This document shows positions 35,869-45,162 of a DNA stretch of 64,000 bases, piece after piece; position 1 is the stretch's first letter, and each line of letters starts with the position of its first letter. Where the stretch lies: contig NZ_JYBP01000003.1 of NCBI RefSeq assembly GCF_000948285.1, positions 2,666,001 to 2,730,000 on the forward strand. The letters run 5' to 3'. Below the pieces are notes generated by a model that had not been told where the DNA came from, ran no database searches, and was given only the letters and a program-made list of their open reading frames with translations. The position numbers were made by a program, and so were the translations under genes. Origin of the DNA: Geobacillus kaustophilus. GTDB taxonomy: Bacteria > Bacillota > Bacilli > Bacillales > Anoxybacillaceae.

Positions 35869-36204
35869 ATGGAACCTTTCATCTCTTGCCCGCAATGCAC
35901 AAATCCAATTACAGTCAAAGATGTCATGCATTTTTCCTCGCCTTGGACGATGAAATGCCCGTATTGCGATGTGAAGCTGAAAGAAACGAGAGTCACCCCG
36001 TTTTTGCTGCTAGCCGCCGCATGCATCGTCCCGTTGTTTATTTTCGTGATCGTCCGAATCAAGGCATATGCAGCCGCTTATTGGCCAATCGTCGATCACG
36101 TGCCGACAATCATCGTGTTTCTTGTTACACTCTATCCCATTTATTGGCTTTACGAACGTTTGACACTCCACACGGCTAAAGCCGTGGGATTCTCTGGTCG
36201 TTAG
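35869..36204 (+). CDS. Zinc-ribbon two-TM membrane protein with C-terminus replaced by an IS605 end
   Basis: 111 residues from ATG at 35869 after AAGGGG. ISCPQC and MKCPYC give two CPxC knuckles of a zinc ribbon, followed by two membrane helices (VTPFLLLAAACIVPLFIFVI and VPTIIVFLVTLYPIYWLYE). The last residues LTLHTAKAVGFSGR are encoded by an IS605-type end sequence, so the native C-terminus has been lost. Function unknown. Confidence 0.6.
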   Translation: MEPFISCPQCTNPITVKDVMHFSSPWTMKCPYCDVKLKETRVTPFLLLAAACIVPLFIFVIVRIKAYAAAYWPIVDHVPTIIVFLVTLYPIYWLYERLTLHTAKAVGFSGR

Positions 36205-36205
36205 C
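36163..36205 (-). mobile_element. IS200/IS605-family right-end fragment
   Basis: On the minus strand the sequence reads GAATCCCACGGCTTTAGCCGTG and then TGGAGTGTCAA, the conserved end hairpin of IS605-type elements. No tnpA or tnpB remains next to it. It fuses into the end of the zinc-ribbon gene. Confidence 0.65.
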
Positions 36206-36271
36206 GTCCTCATCCATTGTGGACAGAGGAAATCCCCTTTCTTTGCTTATTTGTTTATTTACAATATTTGG

Positions 36272-37438
36272 TTAATTGTAGCGTTCTTCAAACATTCGTT
36301 GCAGGACTTCCTGTGCTTCGGCAAATCCTCTTAACTTTCGCCCTGTCCATTTCTCATTAAAATCTTGGATGGTCAAATACACGACTTTTTCCGCGGCTTC
36401 TCAACTGCTCAAACTGTTCATCGGCTTTAGACGTTTCCGAATCTCCTTGATCGTTCGTTCGATGGCATTCGTCGTGTAAATCATACTTCGAATACTGCTT
36501 GGATAATCCATAAATGTTAGGAGGACATCCAACTCATTTGCCCAAGATTGAACTTCTCTCGGATACTTGCTGGACCATTTCGACTCAAACTGTTGAAACA
36601 TCTGTAACGCCATCTCCTTATTCGGTGCGCGATAAATCAGTTTGAGATCCTCTGCCACTTCAAATTGATCTTTTTTCCGAACACGATTAAGAGTATTACG
36701 GACTTTATGAACGACACAACGCTGCACATCGGCTTTCGGATAAATCGCCTTAAAGGCTTCCTCCAGCCCCGGTAGTCCATCGAATACGCCTAGAAGCACT
36801 TCCTTGACGCCTCTTTTGTAGAGCTGTTGAAGAATCTCCCGCCATCCATAGGCGCTTTCTTGTCCTCCCACGAAGAAATCCAGAATTTCTCGATACCCTT
36901 CTTCATTCACTCCTAACACCACATAAATGACTTCTTTCTCTACCGCATCGCGGCGAAGTTTCACGTACAAGCCGTTCAAATATAAGACCGAATAACGTTT
37001 GGATAGTGGACGATGGTGCCATTTCTTGATGTCTTCTTTCACGACATCGGTAATACGGCTGATCGTCGCTGGAGAATAAGCATTTCCTAGAATTCGTTCG
37101 ATAAACTTGCCAATTTCCCGTGTACTCATGCCACTTTGATACATCCTAATGATGGCTTCCTCCAGCCAGCCGGTGTGGCGTTGATAAGGAGCAAACAACT
37201 GCGTTTGAAATTCTCCGTTTCGGTCTCTTGGCACTAAAAGCCCTTCAATCCGGCCATATTGTGTATCTAGATTTCGTTGATAGCAGCCGTTTCTCATATT
37301 GGATGTGTCCGCCTGTTCGATTTCGAGGAAATGTTTGATTTCTTCCCGCATAATCAGCTCTAATTTTTCCTTCACAAACTGACGAATGACACTTTCCAGT
37401 TGATTTGCCCAGTCTACATTCGGTATACTTTTAGACAT
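36272..37438 (-). pseudogene. IS256-family transposase with an in-frame nonsense codon
   Basis: The start is ATG 37438 after AAAGGAG. The frame covers the mutator-type domains (VFDGLPGLEEAFKAIYPKAD, QRCVVHKVRNTLNRVRKKDQ, YTTNAIERTIKEIRKRLKPM) and then meets TGA at 36401-36403. Reading on in the same frame gives EAAEKVVYLTIQDFNEKW and RGFAEAQEVLQRMFEERYN to a TAA at 36272, exactly the usual C-terminus. So one substitution removes the last 42-43 residues; no frameshift is involved. The first catalytic-Asp region reads LYLNGLYVK, where an Asp is usual (YLDG), a second possible defect. IS ends were not resolved. Confidence 0.85.
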
Positions 37439-37509
37439 AGGTAGGGTTCTCCTTTCTCTAAGATTTTTGGTCCAATCAGAGAATACCCTACCTTTTTTCC
37501 TTTGTTCTA

Positions 37510-37623
37510 TATAAGTTGCAATAAAGAATTTCCGATCTCCATGTCCCTTCTTTATCACCTGACAAGCTGACAAGGTGACAAGAAGAGCGAACAATGCCAT
37601 GTAAAACAAAATTGCAACTTATA
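37510..37623. mobile_element. 114-bp MITE (copy A) with IS630-type target
   Basis: Perfect inverted ends TATAAGTTGCAAT, flanked by TA within C-TA...TA-G (37507-37626). The same two ends, left arm with AAAGAATTTCCGAT and right arm with ATGTAAAACAAAATT, occur in copy B at 55724-55839 in opposite orientation, while the central ~60 bp differ. There is no open reading frame of its own. Confidence 0.8.
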
Positions 37624-37640
37624 TAGCAAAATGCTTTACA

Positions 37641-38891
37641 CCACGAGTGTTGATTATCCAAAATTATACATACGCCTTCCATAAATTTGGGCATACTCAA
37701 ACAAAGCAGCGGCCATCCCGGATTTCCAATCGAGAGGAAGCTGCCCAGAGAAAAAACGGCGAACGAACGAAATGAAGGAAAGAGAGACGTTCGTCTGTTT
37801 TTTGGTTTGATCATACAGCCATCGCAGCAACACATACGCGATGAACGCCGCAAACAGTTGGTTGTATACCGCATTTTCCGTCGTGCCAAACAAGGTCGGG
37901 ACATTCAGATATTGCTTCACCCAACGGAAAAAGACCTCAACAGTCCAACGTTGTTGGTACATGTCGGCAATGGTTTCCGCAGACGCATGGAAGAGGTTCG
38001 TCACGACCCGAATGTCGCGGCCATTCGCATCTCGAAAGATCACCACCCGGTGACGCTTGGTGGAGCGGCATTGTTTCGTCCCCAACTGGCACGTGAAGTC
38101 GGCTTGAACCGATGAGGATGTGCTGGAAAGGCGTTTCAAGCTTTTTTTCTGATGAAGTTCGATGTTGTCCTTCATCCGAATGACAAAGAGCTGATGCTGC
38201 TCCACAAATCGATCGAGGCGTTCGATTTTGAAATACGCCCGGTCTTCCACCAGCACTTGTTGAGCGTTCGTCAACTGTTCTCCCACCGGGCCATCATGAC
38301 GCAGTCCGATGGTTTCCACCACGTCTGCCGGCAACGAGGATTCCGGCGAATACGCGACGTGCAGCTTCACTCCGGCGCGTTCGCCGTGATACGGCGCCCA
38401 TGGCAGGCGGTTTTTCCCGACCGTGACGGTCGTCGAATCCACCACCCGAAGCGGTTTGGGAAACCGAAGCGAACGGCGGGTTTGGCGGTTGCACTTGGAA
38501 ATGATCAACGCCAACAAGCGTTTCATGATGTCATAGGGAACTTCTTTCGCTTTCTTGGATACAGTTGAATAATGGAATCGCGGCAATCCATACAGAGGCC
38601 CCACATCGGCTCCGTGGCGAAAGCTTTTCCATTGATGCATGGCGGCCAGCAGGAAGAAGTGAATCAACTCGCGCAACGTAAAGGTTCGAGACGAATCACG
38701 ATACCCAACCGCTTCGGCAATCAGTTGAATCTCTTCATCCGAAACAAGTTTTTGCATCAAATTCGGGAGTGTGGTATGCTTGTTCATAGAGAGCACCTCC
38801 TGGGTTTGTTTGTGTCGCTACTCACATTCTACAGGAAAGGTGCTCTTTTTTCTATACCCTTTGGATTTTATTGGATAATCAACACGCCTGG
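37641..38891 (-). mobile_element. IS4-family insertion sequence
   Basis: Imperfect inverted ends CCACGAGTGTTGATTATCCA (left) and, reversed, CCAGGCGTGTTGATTATCCA (right), flanked on both sides by CTTTACA as a 7-bp target duplication (37634-37640, 38892-38898). The element contains one transposase gene. It sits directly behind MITE copy A and next to the broken SIR2 gene. Confidence 0.85.
37654..38787 (-). CDS. IS4-family transposase (DDE)
   Basis: 377 residues from ATG at 38787, eight bases after AGGAGG. Catalytic motifs: first Asp in RVVDSTTVTV, second Asp in VLVEDRAYFKIE, and the IS4 YREK signature in YQQRWTVEVFFRWVKQ. Length and motifs are intact, so it may be active. Confidence 0.9.
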   Translation of the reverse strand: MNKHTTLPNLMQKLVSDEEIQLIAEAVGYRDSSRTFTLRELIHFFLLAAMHQWKSFRHGADVGPLYGLPRFHYSTVSKKAKEVPYDIMKRLLALIISKCNRQTRRSLRFPKPLRVVDSTTVTVGKNRLPWAPYHGERAGVKLHVAYSPESSLPADVVETIGLRHDGPVGEQLTNAQQVLVEDRAYFKIERLDRFVEQHQLFVIRMKDNIELHQKKSLKRLSSTSSSVQADFTCQLGTKQCRSTKRHRVVIFRDANGRDIRVVTNLFHASAETIADMYQQRWTVEVFFRWVKQYLNVPTLFGTTENAVYNQLFAAFIAYVLLRWLYDQTKKQTNVSLSFISFVRRFFSGQLPLDWKSGMAAALFEYAQIYGRRMYNFG

Positions 38892-38915
38892 CTTTACACA
38901 AAATTTTATACATCG

Positions 38916-39164
38916 TCACAATTTCTTGGTATCCTCTGTTTTCAAACTTTCCTTTGTTTTAAAATCCATTAAAGTCATTTGTTTGTTTTTGTAAATAAAC
39001 TCTAGATATTTTAATGCAAATTCCCTCCAACTTGGCATTCCTAGATGAACAGACATTCCTGCTCCAACAAAAATAATAAGCTTACCGTTTTTCAATGCTT
39101 TTAAAATGGGATGAGAGCTTGCAAGGGTTTCAAAAACATAATTCTTTATTTTTTTCTCGATCAA
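38916..39164 (-). pseudogene. N-terminal fragment of a SIR2-domain defence-type protein
   Basis: 82 residues beginning about 25 residues before NGKLIIFVGAGMSVHLGMPS, the NAD-binding GAG motif of SIR2 domains, followed by WREFALKYLEFIYKNKQ. It ends KTEDTKKL-stop; inserting one T in TTGTGACG restores LLTMYKILC, so a one-base deletion caused the stop. The frame then runs into the IS4 element at 38891, and no continuation is found beyond the IS block. SIR2 proteins of this short-N-terminus type act in anti-phage NAD-depletion systems (ThsA, DSR and others). It lies next to the type I restriction operon. Confidence 0.75.
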
Positions 39165-39280
39165 ATTCCAAGTTCATAAGCAATCACCTAATTATAAATT
39201 AATAGCATAGATTGGATATTAATTCCATTTAAAGTTTTTTTATTGACAAGCACGAGTTCGATACTTTATTTATTCGAAAT

Positions 39281-39320
39281 AAGGCACCTTTGAGATGCTT
39301 CACCCTCAAAGATGCCTTAA
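39281..39320. terminator. Hairpin resembling a terminator
   Basis: AAGGCACCTTTGAG...CCTCAAAGATGCCTT forms a 14-bp stem with one mismatch between the SIR2 fragment and the IS630 element. Tails on both sides are only weakly T-rich. Confidence 0.45.
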
Positions 39321-39408
39321 CACCGAAGAAAAACAGAATATATTGAAGCATTAGCAACAACCCCAACGGCTAACTATATAAATGCACCTTGAAAAGTTAA
39401 CTTTTCGA

Positions 39409-39948
39409 TTACGCGGAACACCCCAAGCGCCGCAACACTTCCTCCGGGCGTTCCTGAATGTAATGAGCAAATCGTTGAACCGCTTGCACGATCTCGTGGC
39501 GGTCTTTGTGAAAGGCGTTGGCGATCATCGTATCCTTCAGCCATTTCCACAAACGCTCGATCGGGTTGAGCTGCGGCGAGCAGGGCGGCAGATACAGGAA
39601 ATGAAAACATTGTCCTTCTTCTCGCAAAAAGTCCTTCCCCATTCGAGCGTGATGAATCCGGGCATTGTCCAAGACGAGCGCAATGATCCGGTTGGGATGC
39701 CGCTCTTTGAGCAGGCGCAAGAAATCCAAGAACGTCGCAGCGTTGGCGGCTTCTGTTTGGTGAAGCACGATGTCCCCATCGTGGACGTTCACCGCGCCAA
39801 ATACCGAAACATGGGCATGATGGCCGAATGTCGGCACACGTTTTTGACGGCCGACCTCGGACCAAGTGGATCGCAAGACATGATAAGAGCGGATATGCGT
39901 TTCATCGATGTACAGAAGAACGGCATCTTCTGTCTCCTTGGTGATCAA
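39409..39948 (-). CDS. IS630-family transposase, second frame (DDE part)
   Basis: About 179 residues carrying the catalytic domain: LYIDETHIRSYH, ALVLDNARIHHA and SPQLNPIERLWKWLKD give the D, D and E. The frame overlaps the first by 4 bp. At ATAAAAAAAACTTGATC a -1 slip on A8 would join the frames as DLIKKNLITKETEDAV, giving one protein of about 350 residues. Programmed frameshifting is common in IS630 elements; slippage during transcription on A8 is another route. Confidence 0.88.
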   Translation of the reverse strand: MITKETEDAVLLYIDETHIRSYHVLRSTWSEVGRQKRVPTFGHHAHVSVFGAVNVHDGDIVLHQTEAANAATFLDFLRLLKERHPNRIIALVLDNARIHHARMGKDFLREEGQCFHFLYLPPCSPQLNPIERLWKWLKDTMIANAFHKDRHEIVQAVQRFAHYIQERPEEVLRRLGCSA

Positions 39949-40475
39949 GTTTTTTTTATCAAATCCATTTGCTTTTCAAATTGCTTTTGCTCATCCGGAT
40001 TCCCTTTCGCCAGCGTGTACGTAGGGCGAGTCCATGACAGACCTTGACGGTGCAGGAGTTTTCGCAGCGCTTCACGGGAAAGGCAAACACCAAAGTGCTT
40101 TTCGACATAGGATTGCAGGAGTTTGGTGTTCCAGGCCGAAGCGACGTCCCAGCCCAGTTCCGCGGGAGTGGTGGTCAACACAAGCTGTTTGATCTCTTCC
40201 TGCTGTTCTTCGGTGAGAAACGGCTCCCGTCCAGGGGCGAAATCCCGATGAAGCAAGAGCTCCAGACCGCCTTCGTTGAACAGCGACACATAATGGGAAA
40301 CGGTTTGTCGGCACACGTTGACCATGGAGGCCGCCTCTTTGCCCAAATAACCTTCCATGACCAAACGAACCGCCATCACCCGTTGGCGAAGAAGCGCGTT
40401 TTTGATTTTCCGTTCCTGTTTGCGAAGCGTCCGTGGCGTCCATCCGTGATCATGGGTGATGTTGAGACGTTTCAT
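39945..40475 (-). CDS. IS630-family transposase, first frame (HTH part)
   Basis: 176 residues with a helix-turn-helix (GYLGKEAASMVNVCRQTVSHYV) cut here to its key residues GKEAASMV and RQTVSHYV, and the linker region REALRKLLHRQGLSWTRP. It ends DLIKKT just after a run of eight A, where a -1 shift would lead into the second frame. Confidence 0.88.
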   Translation of the reverse strand: MKRLNITHDHGWTPRTLRKQERKIKNALLRQRVMAVRLVMEGYLGKEAASMVNVCRQTVSHYVSLFNEGGLELLLHRDFAPGREPFLTEEQQEEIKQLVLTTTPAELGWDVASAWNTKLLQSYVEKHFGVCLSREALRKLLHRQGLSWTRPTYTLAKGNPDEQKQFEKQMDLIKKT

Positions 40476-40597
40476 GAATGATCCCGCTCCTTTTCCATAG
40501 GTTTCCTTAGGAACAGGATAACCGGAGTGTGCATCGGTTATACGAAGGTTAACTTTTTAATGAGCATGTATATAGATTACCACAAGGAACGCTTTTG

Positions 40598-43500
40598 CTA
40601 CGCCCCCACAATATCTTCTGAATTTCTGTTAATCTCATCGATAATACTAATAATCTTCCGCGCGTCATCCATGTTGTCTTGAAAGAGTTCAACAATGCTG
40701 CCGACGGTTTTAAACGGTTCTTCCTGCAGCACCCGCTTGTCCATGACTCCATTTTTCACAAAGTAATCGACGATCAATTTGACAAAATGGCTTTGTTGGA
40801 TGTTCAACCGCTCGCTTGATAAAAATTCGGAAAACGCTTCGTTGGCTGCCTGCGGGTCAAGGCCGACGATTTGGCGGACGAGTTTTGTAATCGGCGTGTC
40901 TCCGAATTCCCTTTTATAATCTTCCTGTGTGCCAAGCTCATTCCAAAGAATATGCTCCAACGTTTTTACGTCTTGGACTGTTAGCTTTTTATTATTTCGC
41001 AGCTTGTAAATGGCCATCTGGTCGCGGTGTTCGTGCAGATAATGTTCCACCTTTTTCCGATAATTTTTCAGATCATTGACATTAAACATCGGACCGTTTT
41101 CTTTGACTTCTAAAACTTGGTCTTTAAAGTTCGTATAGTAAATTTTTTGCGTTTCTTTTTCAAGGAATTTGACTAAGTCACGCAACGCTTCGCGAACGGC
41201 TTCCAATTCGAAAATATCGGCTTCGCTCCAAAACTCTTCCGTCTGTACTTTTTCAATAATGTATTTTTGTTCCATCACTTGAGGAATCGAACCGAGTTTC
41301 GACAATGCCTCTGCAGTGCGAATCACACTCCGAATCGGCTTTGTGGCATTTTTCGTTTGCAGTTTTGCCAGCTCAATCGTGTACATAAGCAAATCAAAAC
41401 GTTTCGCCAATTCATCATCGTTTAGCGGAACAATCAGCGGCGAAATATGTTCTTTGATTTCATTGACATCCATCGCTGTTAAGGAGTCCCATTTAGTCCG
41501 GCTTTTAAACTTGTGTACGTATTGAATATGTTGGCGTACGCGGAAGTTCTCTTCGTTTAACTTATTGATTTCCGCTAGCACTTCGTCAATCAATTCATTG
41601 CGATGGGCAATATACTCTTCTTCTTGATATTGTAAATGCTGCAGTTCTTTAATGATTTCAATTTTGGCGTTAAACAAACGCTCCGTTAAGCTTTCCACCG
41701 CTTTTCCTTCGATTCCCTTTGGATTTTCGCGGAAAAACTCGAAGTTGCCGCAATAGTCAAAAATAAGGAAATGCGTTTTATCTTGACCGGCTCCGAATAA
41801 GTCTTTGCACAAACGGGTTCCGCGCCCGATCATTTGCCAAAACTTTGATTTGGAGCGTACTTTCTTGAAGAACACAAGGTTGACGACTTCCGGAATATCC
41901 ACTCCTGTATCGAGCATATCGACCGATACCGCAATCTGCGGCCATTTGTTACGGTCGGAAAAATCATCGATTAATGTTTGGTAGTAGTTCACGCTGTAAT
42001 CAATGACCCGTGCAAAGCCACCTTTGTACTCAGGGAACAATTGATCAAAGCGCTCCACAATCCGTTCCGCATGGCGATGGTTTTTCGCAAAAATAATCGT
42101 TTTGCCGAGTTTGTCTCCGCCTTCTACGCGAATTCCTTTTTCCATTAAATCTCTCAGCACCGTATCAATCGTATCGTCATTAAACAGCCATTCGTTTAAC
42201 GCCGCACTGTCAATATCCTCGCCTACTTCATCATCAAATGTTTCTTCATATCGTTCTTTTTCTTCATCTGATAAGTCATCGTAACGAATACCCTCTTCGA
42301 GAAACTTTAGCGTTGTTTCAATCGTTCGATAATCGACTAAATAGCCGTCTTTCACCGCTTCATCTAATTCATACGCATACGTTGGCACACCGTTTTCTAA
42401 ATCAAACACTTCATACGTATTGCGGTCAATTTCGTCCTTTGGTGTGGCGGTGAGCCCAAGCAATATCGCGTCAAAATAGTCAAAAATAGCCCGATATTTC
42501 TTATAAATACTGCGGTGGGATTCATCGACGATAATTAAATCAAAATGTCCGACCGTAAATAAACGTTTGCCGTCTTTTCGTTTCGCTTCGTCAATCGCGT
42601 TCATCATTGTCGGGTACGTCGAAAACACCATGCGGCTTTCCTCTGGATTGTCTTTGTTATCGAGCAAATTGCAAAGCGTCAAGTTCGGCAACAAATGGCT
42701 AAAGCTATTTTTCGCTTGCGTTACCAGTGTTTTGCGGTCCGCTAAAAACAAAATATTTTTTACCCAATTGTGACGAGTGAGAACATCGACAATCGAAATC
42801 GCTGTCCGGGTTTTGCCGCTCCCCGTCGCCATGACAAGCAATGCTTTGCGCCGTTTTTTCTCGAGCGCGTCACATACGGCTAAAACCGCTTCTTTTTGGT
42901 AATAGCGATTCGTTATGTTGTCATTGATTTGCACATTTTTTAGCGGCTTCTTCATCGTCCGACGATCAATAAGCAAGCTTAATTCTTCCTTATTGTAAAA
43001 GCCGGAAACTCTCCGCGCCGGATAGTTAAGGTCATCCCAAATATACGTTTCAAACCCGTTTGTGTAAAAAATGATTGGACGTTGACCGTGCATGTTTTCA
43101 ATGCAGTCGGCGTATAACTTTGCTTGTTGTTTTCCTTTGTTAGGGTCAACGGTCGTACGTTTTGCTTCAATGACCGCAAGCGGCTTGCCGTTATTGCCAA
43201 ACAAGACGTAATCGACGTAGCCAACCCCTTCTTGATTCGGCATGCCAACGACAGGATATTCAACGACAACGTCCTTTTTAAATTCCCAACCCGCTAACTT
43301 TAAGTCTAAATCGATATATTTCTTTCTCGTTTCATATTCATTTAACTCATCGACATGGAAATCGTACTCTTTCGTATTTTCTTCCCTTTTAGCGGTGAGA
43401 AGCGCGCGAAGCTTTTCGTTTTCTTTCATCATTTCTTCAAGGCGCTTGTCTTTCGAACTTAACCGTTCGTATAAATCTTTCAATTCTTCCGGACGCTCGC

Positions 43501-43939
43501 GCTTTTCCTCGCCGATTGGCAGCAACGATTCATCAAAGTCCGTAGCGGTGTATTCGTCAGAATAACAATAATCAATCCAAGACACAAACTGATGAAGATT
43601 GTGGAGAGAAAGAATCGCTTCTTCCCTTGTAATCATCGCATTTGTATGAACCGCGACATTTCCCAGTTTGACAATGTAACGCAACAACGGCAACAACTCT
43701 TCATCAATAATGGACAAAAAGACGTTGTCATGAATCAAGCTGGAAAGATTATCTTGATACGGAACTTTCAACGCGCTGTCAAAGCTGTACACCCACTTAA
43801 CGGCAAGCTCCAGCGCACGGCGCGTCAAAATCGCGCACGTCGCCGGACTCACAACCAAACTTTTCTCCGCCTCTACACACGCATTTGCAAAACTCTCATA
43901 ATGAGGTTTGCCTACTAAAAAGTGAAAGTTGGATAACAC
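40598..43939 (-). CDS. hsdR: Type I restriction enzyme R subunit
   Basis: 1113 residues from GTG at 43939 after GGAGGGG. Residues 1-140 resemble a DUF4145 domain, 150-190 is a coiled coil, then the HsdR nuclease domain with Asp243 and E258-A-K260 of the PD-(D/E)XK site (YVDYVLFGNNGKPLAVIEAK), followed by the SF2 translocase with ATGSGKT (371-377), DESHR and the later helicase motifs, and a C-terminal helical part for binding HsdM. It cuts DNA after translocation when sites are unmethylated. Last gene of the hsdM-hsdS-hsdR operon; it appears intact. Confidence 0.95.
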   Translation of the reverse strand: MLSNFHFLVGKPHYESFANACVEAEKSLVVSPATCAILTRRALELAVKWVYSFDSALKVPYQDNLSSLIHDNVFLSIIDEELLPLLRYIVKLGNVAVHTNAMITREEAILSLHNLHQFVSWIDYCYSDEYTATDFDESLLPIGEEKRERPEELKDLYERLSSKDKRLEEMMKENEKLRALLTAKREENTKEYDFHVDELNEYETRKKYIDLDLKLAGWEFKKDVVVEYPVVGMPNQEGVGYVDYVLFGNNGKPLAVIEAKRTTVDPNKGKQQAKLYADCIENMHGQRPIIFYTNGFETYIWDDLNYPARRVSGFYNKEELSLLIDRRTMKKPLKNVQINDNITNRYYQKEAVLAVCDALEKKRRKALLVMATGSGKTRTAISIVDVLTRHNWVKNILFLADRKTLVTQAKNSFSHLLPNLTLCNLLDNKDNPEESRMVFSTYPTMMNAIDEAKRKDGKRLFTVGHFDLIIVDESHRSIYKKYRAIFDYFDAILLGLTATPKDEIDRNTYEVFDLENGVPTYAYELDEAVKDGYLVDYRTIETTLKFLEEGIRYDDLSDEEKERYEETFDDEVGEDIDSAALNEWLFNDDTIDTVLRDLMEKGIRVEGGDKLGKTIIFAKNHRHAERIVERFDQLFPEYKGGFARVIDYSVNYYQTLIDDFSDRNKWPQIAVSVDMLDTGVDIPEVVNLVFFKKVRSKSKFWQMIGRGTRLCKDLFGAGQDKTHFLIFDYCGNFEFFRENPKGIEGKAVESLTERLFNAKIEIIKELQHLQYQEEEYIAHRNELIDEVLAEINKLNEENFRVRQHIQYVHKFKSRTKWDSLTAMDVNEIKEHISPLIVPLNDDELAKRFDLLMYTIELAKLQTKNATKPIRSVIRTAEALSKLGSIPQVMEQKYIIEKVQTEEFWSEADIFELEAVREALRDLVKFLEKETQKIYYTNFKDQVLEVKENGPMFNVNDLKNYRKKVEHYLHEHRDQMAIYKLRNNKKLTVQDVKTLEHILWNELGTQEDYKREFGDTPITKLVRQIVGLDPQAANEAFSEFLSSERLNIQQSHFVKLIVDYFVKNGVMDKRVLQEEPFKTVGSIVELFQDNMDDARKIISIIDEINRNSEDIVGA

Positions 43940-43986
43940 CTAATCCCCTCCCCTGACAAACACGATATCCATTTCGTTAACGTGCA

Positions 43987-45153
43987 TTAATCGTTAAATA
44001 ACTCCCCCCTAAACGCGCGGTGCATGAGGGATTTAAAATTATTTCCTAGTTCTTCTAAACTTTTTTTCATTATCTCCTTTTGAGATTGTATTTTGTGTAC
44101 TATTTCGGCAAATTGATTTTGAAGCTCGATAGGCGGCAAAACTACTTTATATTTACTAAAAAATTGCTTTGGTACACGTTTCTGACCAGCACTACCAGTC
44201 ATATTCGCTTCAGCTTGTTTTCGGAAAGATTGTAAACTCGTTAAATAATATAACCATGTACTATTGACGTTTTCTTTTGGTCTTAAAACATGAAATTCTG
44301 TTGAGCCAAATCCTATATTATTTATTAAATTGCGGGCTATGGCTCCTTTTCCATTTTCCATACAAGGAGTTATCTTCGCAAAAAGAACATCGCCTTCTCT
44401 AAAATAAGTAAAGCCGTCAAAAATCTCTTTTATTAATCTAGTTTCAGAAAGATCAAGCTCCCCATTTTCTGATACATTTGCCATCGGCAAGAATGTAACT
44501 GGAAGTTCTTTATCAATATTTTCGATTTCCTTTTTTGAAGGATTCACATCACACAATTCACTTAAAGGTACCTTTTCCCCTTTTAAGTTTCCAAACATCT
44601 CCAAAAACACACTTTGCGTTAACTGGTCTAACGCTTCAATTTGAGCTTTTCGTTTGTCAATGAGTTCTTGGGCTTTGTCTAGTGCAAAAACAATGCGCTT
44701 CTGTAAGTCTATACTAGGGATTGGAATTACAACTTCTTTTAAAAATTTAAAATGACGATTATATCCTGTGTCTGGTATATTCACTGTGCGAAGATAATAA
44801 TAAATGTATTTCGTAAGAACTTCTTCCTCCGAGAATACATTTTTTAGTAGTTTTACACCATCTGCGCCTATAAATATAGGAAAATCAATATACTTTAATA
44901 TTCTTGTATGATCACCAAATATGATTAATGGAGATTTATCATAGATACCGTCTCCATCATTGGTAAAACCAGCAATATAGTCTTTCCCCTGATCAATAAT
45001 TGGATAACTTCCTTGTGCAAGGTATTCCTCTTTTTTTATTTTTTTTGCATTCTTAGTTTCATCTCTTAAAACATCGCTAAATTTTAATAACTTCCAATTA
45101 GGATTTTTTTGCAAACTTCTTAAAGATTTCTTGTCCTGATATCTACTAAACAT
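43987..45153 (-). CDS. hsdS: Type I restriction-modification specificity subunit
   Basis: 388 residues with two target-recognition domains (about 15-150 and 195-345) and two coiled-coil conserved regions: IDLQKRIVFALDKAQELIDK and IELQNQFAEIVHKIQSQKEI. HsdS sets the bipartite DNA target for both methylation and cleavage. The gene is clearly AT-richer than the core genes. It lies 9 bp after hsdM and 47 bp before hsdR. Confidence 0.94.
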   Translation of the reverse strand: MFSRYQDKKSLRSLQKNPNWKLLKFSDVLRDETKNAKKIKKEEYLAQGSYPIIDQGKDYIAGFTNDGDGIYDKSPLIIFGDHTRILKYIDFPIFIGADGVKLLKNVFSEEEVLTKYIYYYLRTVNIPDTGYNRHFKFLKEVVIPIPSIDLQKRIVFALDKAQELIDKRKAQIEALDQLTQSVFLEMFGNLKGEKVPLSELCDVNPSKKEIENIDKELPVTFLPMANVSENGELDLSETRLIKEIFDGFTYFREGDVLFAKITPCMENGKGAIARNLINNIGFGSTEFHVLRPKENVNSTWLYYLTSLQSFRKQAEANMTGSAGQKRVPKQFFSKYKVVLPPIELQNQFAEIVHKIQSQKEIMKKSLEELGNNFKSLMHRAFRGELFND

Positions 45154-45162
45154 AGCATCACT

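Larger units (their letters stand above)
39377..40572 (-). mobile_element. IS630-family insertion sequence
   Basis: 1196 bp. Ends TATAAATGCACC...AAAAGTTAACTTT (left) and, reversed, TATACATGCTCATTAAAAAGT (right); flanked by TA within C-TA...TA-G (39374-39376, 40573-40575). IS630 elements insert at TA, classically in CTAG, and duplicate it. Two overlapping transposase frames are present. Confidence 0.88.
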
